Positions 14,933-23,701 of a stretch of DNA of 64,000 nt are shown in pieces. Origin of the DNA: JBBRHQ01 sp963725315. Lineage in GTDB: Bacteria > Actinomycetota > Thermoleophilia > Solirubrobacterales > 70-9. The translations under genes were made by a program, and so were the position numbers. The stretch covers positions 372,001 to 436,000 of the forward strand of contig CAVRYA010000001.1 in the NCBI GenBank assembly GCA_963725315.1, read 5' to 3'. The first letter of the stretch is position 1. The number at the start of each line of letters is the position of its first letter. The notes beneath the pieces are model-generated. The model saw nothing but the letters and a program-made list of their open reading frames with translations. It was not told the origin of the DNA and did no database searches.

Positions 14933-16449
14933 TCAGGAGGAATCCTTCTTGCCGTGCCCGTTTCCCAGTCCGGCGCCCGGAGCGTTCTTGCCGGCATTCG
15001 AGGAGCCCCCGGATGCCTGGTGGGTGGGCTTCGGGGGTGGCGACGGCTTGGGCGGATGCGGGGGGTGGGAGGGGTGCGCAGGGTGCGGCGGGTGCGCAGG
15101 ATGGAGCGACTTCGACCCCGTCGCTCCGTGCGCCGCACCATGGGAGTGCACTCCCGCCTGTCCGGGTGCGTTCTCGTGCCCGTGCGATGCGGCGGACTGC
15201 TGCCCGTGGGAAGCGGCGCCCGGGAGGGGATCGTCGCTGGACCCGGCCGCGGGCCCTGTCGCGTTATCTGCGGAAGGTCCGTCCGCTTGCCCGGGCGCGG
15301 GGACGCCGCCCTCCCTCCCCCCGCCTTCGCATCCGACCCCGGAGCGCTGCCGCCAACGCCTCGAGGATCCTTGATCGAGACGCGGGCCTCCCTCGCACCG
15401 GGAGCGGGGACTCCACCCGCCGCCGGCCGGGTGACCGCACTCCCTTCCCCGCCGGAGTTCGTTGGCAAGGCCCGGCCGGAGTCCGAGCCCCCGCCCGGGC
15501 GGGGAAGGTGCACAAGGCCGCTGATCTGAGCGGTCGCGGCCCCGGCGATCGTCACCGCCGTGATCGCTGCTGCCGACTTCAGCGCGACCGAGGCCGAGAT
15601 GCCCTTGGCTGCCCCTCCCCCGGCCGCGGCGAGCGCTCCGGCAGTGCCGCTGGAGCCCTGACCGATCCCACCGAGGACGCCGTGGAGCAGGCCGGCCGAC
15701 GCCGCGGCCGGCAGCGGCGCCAGCCCGGCGAGGTCGCGCTTACGTGTGGCGATCGCGCTCTTGAAGTCCCGGCATTCCTGGCAATCGCGCAGATGAGCGC
15801 GGACGTCTCGCCGGCGGATGACCCGCCCGTCCCCGTCGGAGATCGTTCGCCTCACTTCCGCGCAGGCGATCTCACGCCCCGCGCTCATCTGCTCCAGGCT
15901 CAACCGGGCCTCGTAGACGGTCTGGCGGGCCACCGCCGCGGAGGTTCCGAACGCGGATCCGATCTCCTCGAAGCTCATTCCCCCCAGCTCGCGCATCACC
16001 ACGGCGCCCCGCTGCCGTTCCGGCAACTCGCTGAGATCGTCGATCAGGCCGCGCAGCCTGACGCGGCGCTCGACGGTCTCCTCGACGCCCAAAGCGGCGC
16101 TGGGCGCCTCGTCGCCGAGCGGATCGGCCGGCCGCCGGCGGCGGACCACCTCGATCGCCTCGTTGTGGGCGATCCGGTAGAGCCACGGTCGAAGCCGGAT
16201 CTCCCGGGTCTCCCCGGGCAGCGACGCCAGCACCTTGACCATCGTCGCCTGGAGCGCGTCCTCGGCCTCCTGGGCGTCTCCGAGGATCGCCTGACAGTAG
16301 CGAAAGAGGTCTTGGTGGTAGCGCCGGTAGATCGCCGAGAAGGCGCGCCGGTCGCCCTTCTTGGCCAGCCGGGTGAGCCGCTGATCGGAAACCAGGTGAG
16401 AGTGCCCAGGCAACGGCCCGGAGGGGTAGAGAGCTAGTCCATCGCCCAT
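14933..16449 (-). CDS. ECF sigma factor fused to a zinc anti-sigma-like membrane domain; one frame break
   Basis: Residues 1-195 are an ECF sigma factor: RLAKKGDRRAFSAIYRRYHQD, EAEDALQATMVKVL, and region 4 QRGAVVMRELGGMSFEEIGSAFG. Residues 200-240 carry a zinc-finger anti-sigma motif (DVRAHLRDCQECRDFKSA, H-x3-C-x2-C). A membrane helix follows (about 280-300, SVALKSAAAITAVTIAGAA), then a long Pro/Ser/Gly and His-rich exterior tail. The tail changes frame in a G run near 15315. With one base added or removed it continues through HSHGAAHG and HPPHPP repeats to a TGA at 14933-14935. The result is a membrane-anchored sigma factor with its own regulator-like domain. The upper 380 residues are certain; the tail needs a corrected sequence. 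Confidence 0.75.
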
Positions 16450-16558
16450 TCTTCGGTTCCATTATCGGCATCCACGTCGCGGGTCTGAGCACCGGGCTCG
16501 ATCTCAGAACGCCTGGGGGAGGCCGTATGTCAGGCCCCAGTTGCCGCCCCGGGAGTGC

Positions 16559-17788
16559 TCAGAAGGTGCGGTAGTTCGCCGGGCCCCCGTGGGCCTGCGC
16601 GGCGACGGAGCTGGCGCCCTGGCGGGATCGCTCCCAGGTCGGCGCGGTGTTCCCGGCCGCCGCGACGGCCTGCCGCCGGGCCCGCTCTGCGGCGGTCCTC
16701 ACCTCGCCGTCGGCGGCGCGGCGGGCCACCTCTGAGCGCTCGTCCGCCTCGCGGCGGATCCGCTTGGACTCCTCGGAGAGCTGGCGATCGGCGCGGCGCC
16801 GGGCCTCCTCCTCGGCCTCGCGCTCGACCTTCGCGATCAGCTGCTCGACCCGCTCCTCGGCCTCGCGACGGACCTGCTCGGTGCCCTCCATCACGCGGCG
16901 CTCGATCTCGCCCTCGATCTCGGTGATCCGCTCCTCGGCCTCGCGGCGGACCTGCTCCGCCCGCGCCTGGGCCTCGCCGATCCGCTTCTCGGCCAGGGCC
17001 ACCCGGTCGGCCGCCTTGCGCTCGGTCTCCGCGCGCGCGGTGCGGACGCTCTTCTCGGCCTCCGCCTCGAGCCTGCTGGTGGTCTCCGCCAGCGCCTGCT
17101 CGGCGCTCGACCTGGTCTCGGTGAGCTCGGCGCCAAGCCGGGCCCGCTCCGCCTTCGAGTTCTTGGCGATCTCCTTCGCCGCGCGCTCCGCCCGGGTCCT
17201 GGCGCTCTCGGCGTCGGCGAGCAGCGACTCGGCCTTCTGGGCCCGCACCTGCTCCTGCTTGCGGGCGCCCTGGGCGGCCGCGATCCGCTGCTTGCCCTCC
17301 TCGCTGAGCCGCCGGATCGTCTCCATCGCCTTCGCCTTGACCTGCTCGCGGGTCTCGACCCGCTCGCGCTGCAGGCGCTCCTCGCTCTCGACGACCCGCT
17401 TCTCGGCCGCGGTGACGAGCCCCTGGGCGCGCTCCTCGGCCACCTCGATCTCCTTGCGGGCCGCGCGCTGGGCCTCGGCGATCCGCCGCTCCGAATCCGC
17501 GATCCGGCGCTTCGCCTCGGTCGCGGCCCGCTCCGCCCTCCGCTCTGACTCCGCGGCCCGATCGGAGGCCTGCTTCGCCAGCCCCAGGGCCCGCTGCTCG
17601 CCGCTTCGGGCCTCGACCTCGGCCTCGCGCGCCCTCGACTCACGCCTGCGCATCTCCGCCGCCAGGCGCCTGGCGCTCGCCGCCACCTCCTCGGTGGCCT
17701 CACCGACGACCCTCAAGTGGGGGCGCGGATCGGCGCTGGTCGGGGTTGGGGTGAGATCGGGCTCGGGAGAGACGGCGGGCTCGCTCAT
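16559..17788 (-). CDS. Long alpha-helical coiled-coil protein
   Basis: This 409-residue protein is almost wholly Ala/Glu/Arg/Lys from residue 28 to 385 (for example RRIADSERRIAEAQRAARKE and EEVEQLIAKVER-like heptads). It has no glycine or proline in the middle, so it should be one long coiled coil of roughly 50 nm. The N-terminus is proline-rich and the C-terminus ends in a short Gly/Ala/Asn tail. There is no signal peptide or membrane helix, so it is cytoplasmic. Functions such as a polar scaffold or DivIVA/Scy-like organiser are possible, but no family signature such as the DivIVA N-terminus is visible. Confidence 0.75.
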   Translation of the reverse strand: MSEPAVSPEPDLTPTPTSADPRPHLRVVGEATEEVAASARRLAAEMRRRESRAREAEVEARSGEQRALGLAKQASDRAAESERRAERAATEAKRRIADSERRIAEAQRAARKEIEVAEERAQGLVTAAEKRVVESEERLQRERVETREQVKAKAMETIRRLSEEGKQRIAAAQGARKQEQVRAQKAESLLADAESARTRAERAAKEIAKNSKAERARLGAELTETRSSAEQALAETTSRLEAEAEKSVRTARAETERKAADRVALAEKRIGEAQARAEQVRREAEERITEIEGEIERRVMEGTEQVRREAEERVEQLIAKVEREAEEEARRRADRQLSEESKRIRREADERSEVARRAADGEVRTAAERARRQAVAAAGNTAPTWERSRQGASSVAAQAHGGPANYRTF

Positions 17789-17897
17789 CGCTGCCGCAAC
17801 TTACTACGGGCGGCAGAGGTCACCGCGGGGCCCGGAGGGCGTATTTATCGCAAATTGCGGGGCCCGCGGCGGGGCCCGGAGCGCCCCGGGGGCGGGC

Positions 17898-18638
17898 TCA
17901 TCGCGGCTCCTCGCTGATCAGCGCAACTGGCAGGCCGAGGCCGGCCTCGCGGCGGATCGTTGCGATCCGCCGGCCGGGCTGGACCGCGTCGCGGACCTCT
18001 CCGAGGCGCTCGCCGAGGAGCGCGGCACAGGCGTCGATGTCGGAGACGCAGAGGGTCAGCCCCCAGAACCGGGCCGGACCCTCGCCGGCCTGCGGGGACT
18101 CGACCACCTCGAGGATCACCTCTCCGAGGCGCAGGAACGCCTGGCGGACCGGCGGCCCCGGCTCGCCCGGCTCGCGGATCCGCCTCAGCGAGAGACCGGC
18201 CTCCTCGAGCGCCGCTGTCGTCCGCACCAGGTCGGGCGTGAAGGCGACGATGTGATCGATCCGCAGGGCTCCGTTGGGGTGGGTCGCAGGTTCCGGCGCT
18301 GCGGCCTCGCTCAGCTCGGTCGGGAGTCCGTCGAGGTCGGTCGCGGGAGGCGTAAGCCGGCGCGGCTCACATGACGCCGGCAGAGGCATGTCAGGCGGCA
18401 AGGCCGCCGCAGGTGGTCTGTTGGGCCGGCGCGGTGTTAGCGCCGGCAGAGGCATGTCAGGCGGCGAAGCCGCCGCAAGTGATGCGTCGCGCAGGGTCCA
18501 GCCGGCGATCCCCCCGCCACCCTCCTCGAAGCGCAGCCGCACCGTGCCGACCGCCGCCTCGGAGCCGGCGATCGCGAAGCCGCACTCGCGCCAGGCCTGC
18601 GCGGGCGCGGCCAGGCGGACGGCCTCGATCGTCGCCAC
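17898..18638 (-). CDS. VOC/glyoxalase-like protein with internal repeat
   Basis: From a GTG at 18636-18638 this gives 246 residues. The C-terminal part (about 115-240) is a glyoxalase-like vicinal-oxygen-chelate domain (IDHIVAFTPDLVRTTAALEEAGL and RQAFLRLGEVILEVVE). The N-terminal part (ATIEAVRLAAPAQAWRECGF, then GGIAGWTLRDA) looks like the partner half of such a protein. Between them lies a proline-rich stretch, residues about 55-110, in which PPDMPLPA occurs twice. The stretch coincides with a 66-base DNA repeat and looks like an insertion. The gene begins 5 bases after the acyl-CoA ligase stop, so the two are cotranscribed. The substrate is unknown. Confidence 0.7.
   Translation of the reverse strand: MATIEAVRLAAPAQAWRECGFAIAGSEAAVGTVRLRFEEGGGGIAGWTLRDASLAAASPPDMPLPALTPRRPNRPPAAALPPDMPLPASCEPRRLTPPATDLDGLPTELSEAAAPEPATHPNGALRIDHIVAFTPDLVRTTAALEEAGLSLRRIREPGEPGPPVRQAFLRLGEVILEVVESPQAGEGPARFWGLTLCVSDIDACAALLGERLGEVRDAVQPGRRIATIRREAGLGLPVALISEEPR
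18375..18465. repeat. Two-copy 66-base repeat with palindromic ends inside a gene
   Basis: A 25-base block is identical at 18375-18399 and 18441-18465, exactly 66 bases (22 codons) apart. Each copy is preceded by GCCGGCGCGG and followed by GCCGCC, which pairs with the block's own GGCGGC. It therefore has the look of a small palindromic element that duplicated while keeping the host frame open. Confidence 0.7.
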
Positions 18639-18643
18639 CGCGC

Positions 18644-20284
18644 TCAGTCGAGATCGCGCTTGAGGATCTTGCCGGTGGCGTTGCGGGGAAGCTCTTCGAG
18701 GAAGACGATCTCGCGCGGCGTCTTGTACCCGGCGAGGTTGGTCTTCACGTGCGCCTTGGCCTCGTCCTCGCTCAGCTCGACCTCGGGTTGGAGGACGACG
18801 AACGCTTTCAGCCGCTGGCCGAACTCCTCGTCGGGGACCCCGATCACCGCCGCCTCGGCCACCGCCTCGTGGTCGGAGAGCAGGTCCTCGACCTCGCGGG
18901 GGAAGACGTTCTCGCCTCCCGAGACGATCATCTCGTCGTCGCGGCCGTCGATGAACAGGCGCCCCTCGGAGTCGAAGTGGCCGACGTCGCCGCTGGAGAG
19001 CAGGTCGCCGATCGCCTCCTTGCCGCCGCCGCCGGTGTAGCCCTCGAAGGCCATGCCGTTGCCGACGAAGATCCGCCCGACCTCGCCCTGGGGAACCTCC
19101 CGCCCGGCGTCGTCGAAGAGCTTCACCGTCGTCCCGCGCGGCGGGCGCCCGGCGGTCCCCGGCGCGGCGCGCAGCTCCTCCGGGGTGGCGATCGTCGCGT
19201 AGGCAACCTCGGTCGAGCCGTAGAGGTTGTAGATGTTGTCGCCGAAATGGTCCATCCACTTCAGCGCCATCTCGCCGGGCAGGGCAGAGCCCGAGACGGA
19301 GGTGATCCTCAGCGAGGAGAGGTCGTACTTCCGCAGCGTCTCCTCGGGCAGGGCGAGAATCCGCTGGACCATCACCGGCACGACCGCCAGGACCTGGGCG
19401 CGGTGCTCCTGTACTGCCCGAAGCGTGTCCTCGGGGTCGAAGCGCCGGCGCAGGATCATCGTCGAGCCGAGCGGCAGCCCGAGCACGAAGTGGGTGAACC
19501 CCCAGGAGTGGAAGAGGGGTGAGGCGATCATCATCGACTCGCCGGCGCGGTAGGGGATGCGGTCGAAGAGGCCGGCGAGCGCGTTGACACCGCCCGGGCT
19601 GGAGCGCTGCGCCCCCTTCGGAGTCCCGGTCGTGCCCGAGGTGAGGATCACGAAACGGGCCTCCTCCTTTGGCGCCTCGGGGGCGGACGCGTCGCCGGAG
19701 GAGATCAGGGCCTCGAGCGTCGTCGCGGTGCCCTCTCTGCCCCCATCGGTCCAGGCGAGCACCCGCTCGACCCCCTCGACCCCCTCGAGCAGGCCGCCGA
19801 ACTCCTCGTCGTGGATCAGCATCCGCGGCCCCTCGCGGGCGATCACGTCGGCCAGCTGCGGCCCGGAGAACATCGTGTTCAGGTAGAGGGCGCTGGCCCC
19901 GAGCTTGGCGGCGGCGATCGTCGCGTCGACGAAGCCGCGGTGGTTGCGGCACATGATCCCCACCCCGGACCCGGCCCCGACACCCATCTCGGCCAGCGAG
20001 TGGGCGAGCGCGTTGGAGCGGCGGTCCAGCTGCTCGAAGGTGAGCGCCCCGCGCTCGTCGATCAGCGCCGTGTCATGCGGGTGCTGGATCGCCGCCGCGA
20101 TCGCCCCGGCGGCCGGCGAGATGCCGTGCTGGGCGAGGACCGCCGCCATCCGCGCCAGCTTGTCGGGGCGGATCGGCCGCAGCACCCCGGCCTCGCTGAG
20201 GACCTTGACCCCGAAGGCGCCGTCGGCGACCCAGTTCCACGGGTTCGGGACACGCGATCTCAACGGGCCTGGAGCCACGCTCAA
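18644..20284 (-). CDS. AMP-forming acyl-CoA synthetase
   Basis: This 546-residue member of the ANL superfamily has the P-loop VILTSGTTGTPKGA, the A5 motif YNLYGSTE, the A7 motif SSGDVGHFDSEGRLFIDGRDD, the hinge region, and the A10 lysine in RNATGKILKRDL. It activates a carboxylic acid, probably a fatty acid, to acyl-AMP and then acyl-CoA. The N-terminal 60 residues are an extension common in actinobacterial long-chain members (family FadD2/FadD12-like). The start is TTG at 20282-20284 or GTG two codons later. A VOC-protein gene follows in the same operon. Confidence 0.9.
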   Translation of the reverse strand: MSVAPGPLRSRVPNPWNWVADGAFGVKVLSEAGVLRPIRPDKLARMAAVLAQHGISPAAGAIAAAIQHPHDTALIDERGALTFEQLDRRSNALAHSLAEMGVGAGSGVGIMCRNHRGFVDATIAAAKLGASALYLNTMFSGPQLADVIAREGPRMLIHDEEFGGLLEGVEGVERVLAWTDGGREGTATTLEALISSGDASAPEAPKEEARFVILTSGTTGTPKGAQRSSPGGVNALAGLFDRIPYRAGESMMIASPLFHSWGFTHFVLGLPLGSTMILRRRFDPEDTLRAVQEHRAQVLAVVPVMVQRILALPEETLRKYDLSSLRITSVSGSALPGEMALKWMDHFGDNIYNLYGSTEVAYATIATPEELRAAPGTAGRPPRGTTVKLFDDAGREVPQGEVGRIFVGNGMAFEGYTGGGGKEAIGDLLSSGDVGHFDSEGRLFIDGRDDEMIVSGGENVFPREVEDLLSDHEAVAEAAVIGVPDEEFGQRLKAFVVLQPEVELSEDEAKAHVKTNLAGYKTPREIVFLEELPRNATGKILKRDLD

Positions 20285-20314
20285 ACCCTACATCGGGGGT
20301 TCGGGCTCGACCGG

Positions 20315-20773
20315 CTAGGAGTCCTCGAGCTGGGCGACCGCCATGCAGGCGATCCCCTCGCCGCGGCCGATCCAGCCCATGCCCTCGTTGCTGGTCGCCT
20401 TGACGTTGACCCGGGCCGAGGTGGCATCGGCGATCAGCCTCTCCATCTCGGCCCGGTAGGGGGCGAGCCGCGGCGACTCGCAGACGACGGTCGCGTCGAT
20501 GTTGACGACGCGGCCCGAGACCCGGCCGATCACCGTGCGCAGCAGGTCGAGCGAGTCGGCGCCCTCCCAGGCCGCCTCGTCGTCGGGGAAGAGGGTGCCG
20601 ATGTCGCCCTCCCCGGCGGCGCCGAGGACGGCGTCGATCACGGCGTGCAGGAGGACGTCGGCGTCGGAATGCCCGGCGAGGCCCTGCGGGTGGTCGATCT
20701 CGACCCCGCCGAGCAGCAGCGGCCGCCCCTCGGCGAAGCGGTGGGAGTCATACCCGACGCCGACCGGGCTCAC
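20315..20773 (-). CDS. ispF: 2-C-methyl-D-erythritol 2,4-cyclodiphosphate synthase
   Basis: This 152-residue protein is the standard length for IspF. It shows GYDSHRF with the zinc-binding DxH, the second zinc histidine in HSDADVLLHA, and the signature GDIGTLFPD. The SNEGMGWIGRGEGIACMAVA C-terminus is typical. It cyclises CDP-ME 2-phosphate in the MEP isoprenoid pathway and forms trimers. It follows ispD in gene order, but a MBL hydrolase, two plus-strand genes and a PHP phosphatase now separate the two. The ATG overlaps the phosphatase stop codon. Confidence 0.95.
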   Translation of the reverse strand: MSPVGVGYDSHRFAEGRPLLLGGVEIDHPQGLAGHSDADVLLHAVIDAVLGAAGEGDIGTLFPDDEAAWEGADSLDLLRTVIGRVSGRVVNIDATVVCESPRLAPYRAEMERLIADATSARVNVKATSNEGMGWIGRGEGIACMAVAQLEDS

Positions 20774-21621
20774 CGGGCCGCCTCCACGCTCGCCGGGCCG
20801 AGCGGCTCGAGGCGGCGCTCGCGGCGCTCGAAGACCGAGATCTCCTCCACCCCGAGCCCCTCGAGGAAGGCGAGGGCCTGCTCGTAGCCGTAGCCGACCT
20901 CCCCGGGGGTGTGGGCGTCAGAGGAGAGGGCGAAGACGGCGCCGGCCTCGACGCACATCTCGGCGAAGGCCGGCGCCGGGTAGATCTCGGAGACCGGCTT
21001 GCGAAGCCCGGCGGTGGAGACCTCGACCGCAATCCCGCTCTCGGCGATCGCCTCGACCGCTGGCTCGTAGTAGAAGCGCGGGTCGCGACGGGGCTGCGGC
21101 CGGGCGTCCCCCCAGTACTTGACCAGGTCCGGGTGGGCGAGGATGTCGAAGAGCCCGCTGCGGGCGCTCTCCGCGATCGCCTCGAAATAGAGCCGCCAGA
21201 CCTCGTCCGGGTCTCCCTTCGCGTTCCAGACCCCGTAGACCTCGGTGTCGAGCGCGTGGTCGCCGATGAAGTGGACCGAGCCGACCACGTAGTCGAAGGG
21301 ATGCGACTCGAGCAGCGACGCGGTGCGGTCCTCCGCACCGGGGACGAAGTCGCACTCGATCCCCAGGCGCAGCGACGAGGCGGCGACGAAATCGCAGTAG
21401 GCGCCGAGGTCGTCGGTGGCCCAGTGCTGCCACCAGGGATGGCTGGACCAGAGATCCAGCGCGGCGGTGAAGCGGTGGATGTGCTCCGAGCAGCCGATCT
21501 CCCCGATCCCGGCCGCCTCCGCCGCCTCCAGATAGCGGTCGACGTTGGCCTCGGTGAAATAGCGCTCCGGCGGAGTGTCGTCGTCGTCCGGGCGCAGGTG
21601 CAGGTGGTAGTCGGTGAGCAC
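20770..21621 (-). CDS. PHP-family histidinol-phosphatase-like protein
   Basis: From a GTG at 21619-21621 this gives 283 residues starting LTDYHLHLRPDD. A longer frame to 21699 would overlap the divergent gene and is unlikely. It holds the four PHP metal motifs: HLHLRPDD, CSEHIHRF, HPDLVKYWG and SSDAHTPGEVGYGY. The family includes HisJ/HisK histidinol phosphatases and other phosphoesterases using three metal ions. No his operon is nearby, so the substrate is open. The stop codon overlaps the ispF ATG (ATGA), suggesting cotranscription with ispF. Confidence 0.85.
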   Translation of the reverse strand: MLTDYHLHLRPDDDDTPPERYFTEANVDRYLEAAEAAGIGEIGCSEHIHRFTAALDLWSSHPWWQHWATDDLGAYCDFVAASSLRLGIECDFVPGAEDRTASLLESHPFDYVVGSVHFIGDHALDTEVYGVWNAKGDPDEVWRLYFEAIAESARSGLFDILAHPDLVKYWGDARPQPRRDPRFYYEPAVEAIAESGIAVEVSTAGLRKPVSEIYPAPAFAEMCVEAGAVFALSSDAHTPGEVGYGYEQALAFLEGLGVEEISVFERRERRLEPLGPASVEAAR

Positions 21622-21679
21622 GCCCGCGAGCCTACCGAGGGGCTGCGGCGGTCCCCCGGCGCGGTTACGCTGATCCCCA

Positions 21680-22705
21680 ATGGTCCACCTGCGGATCATC
21701 GCCCCCAGCCACGAGTGCGATCACGTCATCGATCTGCTCAAGGCGACCCCCTCGGTCACCAACCTCGTCTTCCTGCCGCGGGCGGCGCACAAGCCGGAGG
21801 GCGACGTGATCCTCTGCGACGTCGCCCGCGAGGACGCCAGCGTGGTCATCAGCGACCTGCGCGAGTTCGACATCCCGCTCAACGGCTCGATCTCCCTGGA
21901 GGAGATCGACTCGCAGATCTCGGTGGCCGCCGACGAGGCAGAACGGGCGGCCCACGGCCTCGCCGGGGACGCAGTGGTCTGGGAAGAGGTCGAGGCTCGC
22001 ACCTCCGAGAACGTCGAGCTGAACGCCAACTTCCTCGGCTTCATGATCCTCGCCTGCCTGATCGCCAGCATCGGGATCCTGCTCGACAGCCCGATCCTGA
22101 TCATCGGCGCGATGGTCGTGGGCCCGGAGTTCGGCCCTCTCGCCGGCCTCTGCGTCGCAGTCGTCCAGCGCCGCAGGGAGCTTGCCCTGCGCTCCTTCAC
22201 GGCCCTCGCGGTCGGCTTTCCGGTGGGGATCACGGCCGCCTTCCTCTTCACCCTGATCGCCAAGTCGACCGGCCTCACCGGGGACACCCTGAGCACGCTC
22301 AACCGCCCCCTGACCCAGTTCGTCTCCCACCCCGACGGCCTCGCCTTCATCGTCGCCTTCATCGCCGGGATCGCCGGGATGCTGTCGCTGACCTCGACCA
22401 AGTCGGGGGCGCTGATCGGCGTCCTGATCTCGGTGACGACGATCCCCGCAGCCGCCAACATCGGCGTCGCCGCCGCCTACGGCAACTGGGGCGAGTGGCG
22501 CGGGGCGATCGCCCAGCTCTCGGTCAACCTCGCCGGAATCTTCCTCGCCGCCGTCTCCACCCTCTACGTGCAGCGCCTCGTCTACCGGCGAAGGCGGGTC
22601 AGACACCTCCACGACGGGGCCCGCGAGGCCGCCGGCCTGCCGCTGGGGCGAAGCCGCCACGAGGAGTGGGCCGCGGACCGGCCGAGGCCGAGGCCGCGTG
22701 CGTGA
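21680..22705 (+). CDS. DUF389 / TIGR00341 family membrane protein
   Basis: This 341-residue protein has a soluble ferredoxin-like N-terminal domain (residues 1-100). It is followed by a six-helix DUF389 membrane domain (about 115-300). Conserved segments are NFLGFMILACLIASIGILLDSPILIIGAM by position (about 117-145) and SLTSTKSGALIGVLISVTTIPAAANIG. The function of this family is unknown; some members are suggested to be transporters. The C-terminus is basic. It diverges from the PHP gene and overlaps the start of a 48-residue membrane protein by 8 bases, making a two-gene operon. Confidence 0.85.
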   Translation: MVHLRIIAPSHECDHVIDLLKATPSVTNLVFLPRAAHKPEGDVILCDVAREDASVVISDLREFDIPLNGSISLEEIDSQISVAADEAERAAHGLAGDAVVWEEVEARTSENVELNANFLGFMILACLIASIGILLDSPILIIGAMVVGPEFGPLAGLCVAVVQRRRELALRSFTALAVGFPVGITAAFLFTLIAKSTGLTGDTLSTLNRPLTQFVSHPDGLAFIVAFIAGIAGMLSLTSTKSGALIGVLISVTTIPAAANIGVAAAYGNWGEWRGAIAQLSVNLAGIFLAAVSTLYVQRLVYRRRRVRHLHDGAREAAGLPLGRSRHEEWAADRPRPRPRA

Positions 22706-22844
22706 GGCCCTGCTGCTCCCGGCGGCCTTCGCCGCCGGCGTCGGCATCGCCGAGCTGTTCGGCGCCGCCAACCTCGGCGTCGCCTTCGCGGTCGGCGGGA
22801 TGCTCTTCGCGGCGACGGTCGTCTGGCTGATCCTGCGCGGCTGA
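22698..22844 (+). CDS. Small two-helix membrane protein
   Basis: A 48-codon gene starts with GTG at 22698, overlapping the DUF389 gene end by 8 bases, and stops at 22844. The product has two hydrophobic segments (LLLPAAFAAGVGIAELFG and VAFAVGGMLFAATVVWLIL) joined by a short polar turn. Coupled translation and a strong terminator 35 bases later support it as a real gene. It is probably a small partner or stabiliser of the DUF389 protein. No family is recognised. Confidence 0.6.
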   Translation: MREALLLPAAFAAGVGIAELFGAANLGVAFAVGGMLFAATVVWLILRG

Positions 22845-22879
22845 CGGCGCCGGCCCACGAAAGGACTGTTGTTCGCGGT

Positions 22880-22916
22880 GGGCGGATTCCGTCCAGATAG
22901 AGGACGGAATCCGCCC
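22880..22916. terminator. Perfect 15-base-pair terminator hairpin
   Basis: Arms at 22880-22894 (ending GATTCCGTCC) and 22902-22916 pair over 15 bases without mismatch around a 7-base loop (AGATAGA). It sits between convergent genes ending at 22844 and 22931. This is the strongest intrinsic hairpin in the window and presumably ends transcription from both sides, although neither side has a long T-tract. Confidence 0.8.
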
Positions 22917-22930
22917 GTCGAGGTGACTGC

Positions 22931-23701
22931 TCAGCTCGGCCCGGTGGCGATCGCCTCGGCGACCGCGGCGGCCGGGCCGCCGGTCCAGGGCTCGCCGTGC
23001 CCCGGCAGCACCAGGTCGGCTTCCAGCGGCTCGATCGCCGCCAGCGACTCGCGCGCCTTCCGCGAGTTGGTGTTCAGCGCCCTCGGGAAGAGCTGGGAGC
23101 CCCGCCGTCCGGTCATCGGGTTCCAGGTGCAGAGTGCGTCGCCGACGAAGAGCGCCCCGTGTGAGGGGAAGTGCAGGGCGACGTGCCCGGGGGTGTGCCC
23201 GGGCGTCGGCACCACATTCGGATGCCCGGGGACGTCCACCTCAACGCCCGGCTCGTAGGTGGTCACCTCCCCGATCGCCTTCGGCTTCACCCCGTTCAGG
23301 GTGAGGTGCCAGAAGAGGCGGTAGGCGGTCGGGTGCAGCAGGTGGGGGAAGAAGCCGCCGTCGGTCTTCTTCGGCTTCGGCTTCAGCGCCGTCGCCTCGT
23401 CCCCGGGGTCGACGTACACCGGCACCCCCAGCTCCGAGCGCAGCTTCTCGGCGACGCCGATGTGATCGCCGTCGGAGTGGGTGAGGACGATCGCCCTGAT
23501 GTCCGAGGCGGGGCGCCCCAGCAGCTCCAGGCCGGGCTCGAGCTGGGGGCGGTACCTGGGGCAGCCGGTGTCGACGACGGTGATCCCGCTCTCGTCGGCC
23601 ACCAGGTACCAGTTGACCATCGGCGTCCCGAGGCGGATCACGCCCTCGGCGAGCTGGGCGGGGGCGTCGACGCCCTCGGCGAGCTGCGGGGTGGCGCTCA
23701 T
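22931..23701 (-). CDS. Metallo-beta-lactamase-fold hydrolase
   Basis: This 256-residue MBL-fold protein shows VVDTGCP, then LTHSDGDHIG (the HxDxDH form of the usual HxHxDH), PTPGHTPGHVALH, VGDALC and a final GHGEPW histidine. Replacement of the second histidine by aspartate is known in part of the family. It may alter metal site 1. The N-terminus repeats QLAEGV twice within 20 residues. The role could be a glyoxalase II-like, lactonase or other hydrolase. The gene begins four bases inside the ispD end (ATGA overlap), so it is cotranscribed with carD-ispD. Confidence 0.85.
   Translation of the reverse strand: MSATPQLAEGVDAPAQLAEGVIRLGTPMVNWYLVADESGITVVDTGCPRYRPQLEPGLELLGRPASDIRAIVLTHSDGDHIGVAEKLRSELGVPVYVDPGDEATALKPKPKKTDGGFFPHLLHPTAYRLFWHLTLNGVKPKAIGEVTTYEPGVEVDVPGHPNVVPTPGHTPGHVALHFPSHGALFVGDALCTWNPMTGRRGSQLFPRALNTNSRKARESLAAIEPLEADLVLPGHGEPWTGGPAAAVAEAIATGPS

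Noticed and set aside
14536..16437. Long plus-strand frame opposite the sigma-fusion gene
   Set aside because: No start context, signal or domain; the minus-strand sigma motifs are unambiguous.
16647..18374. A 575-codon Ser/Arg-rich plus-strand frame
   Set aside because: It is the antisense of the coiled-coil and VOC genes; its composition follows from their codons.
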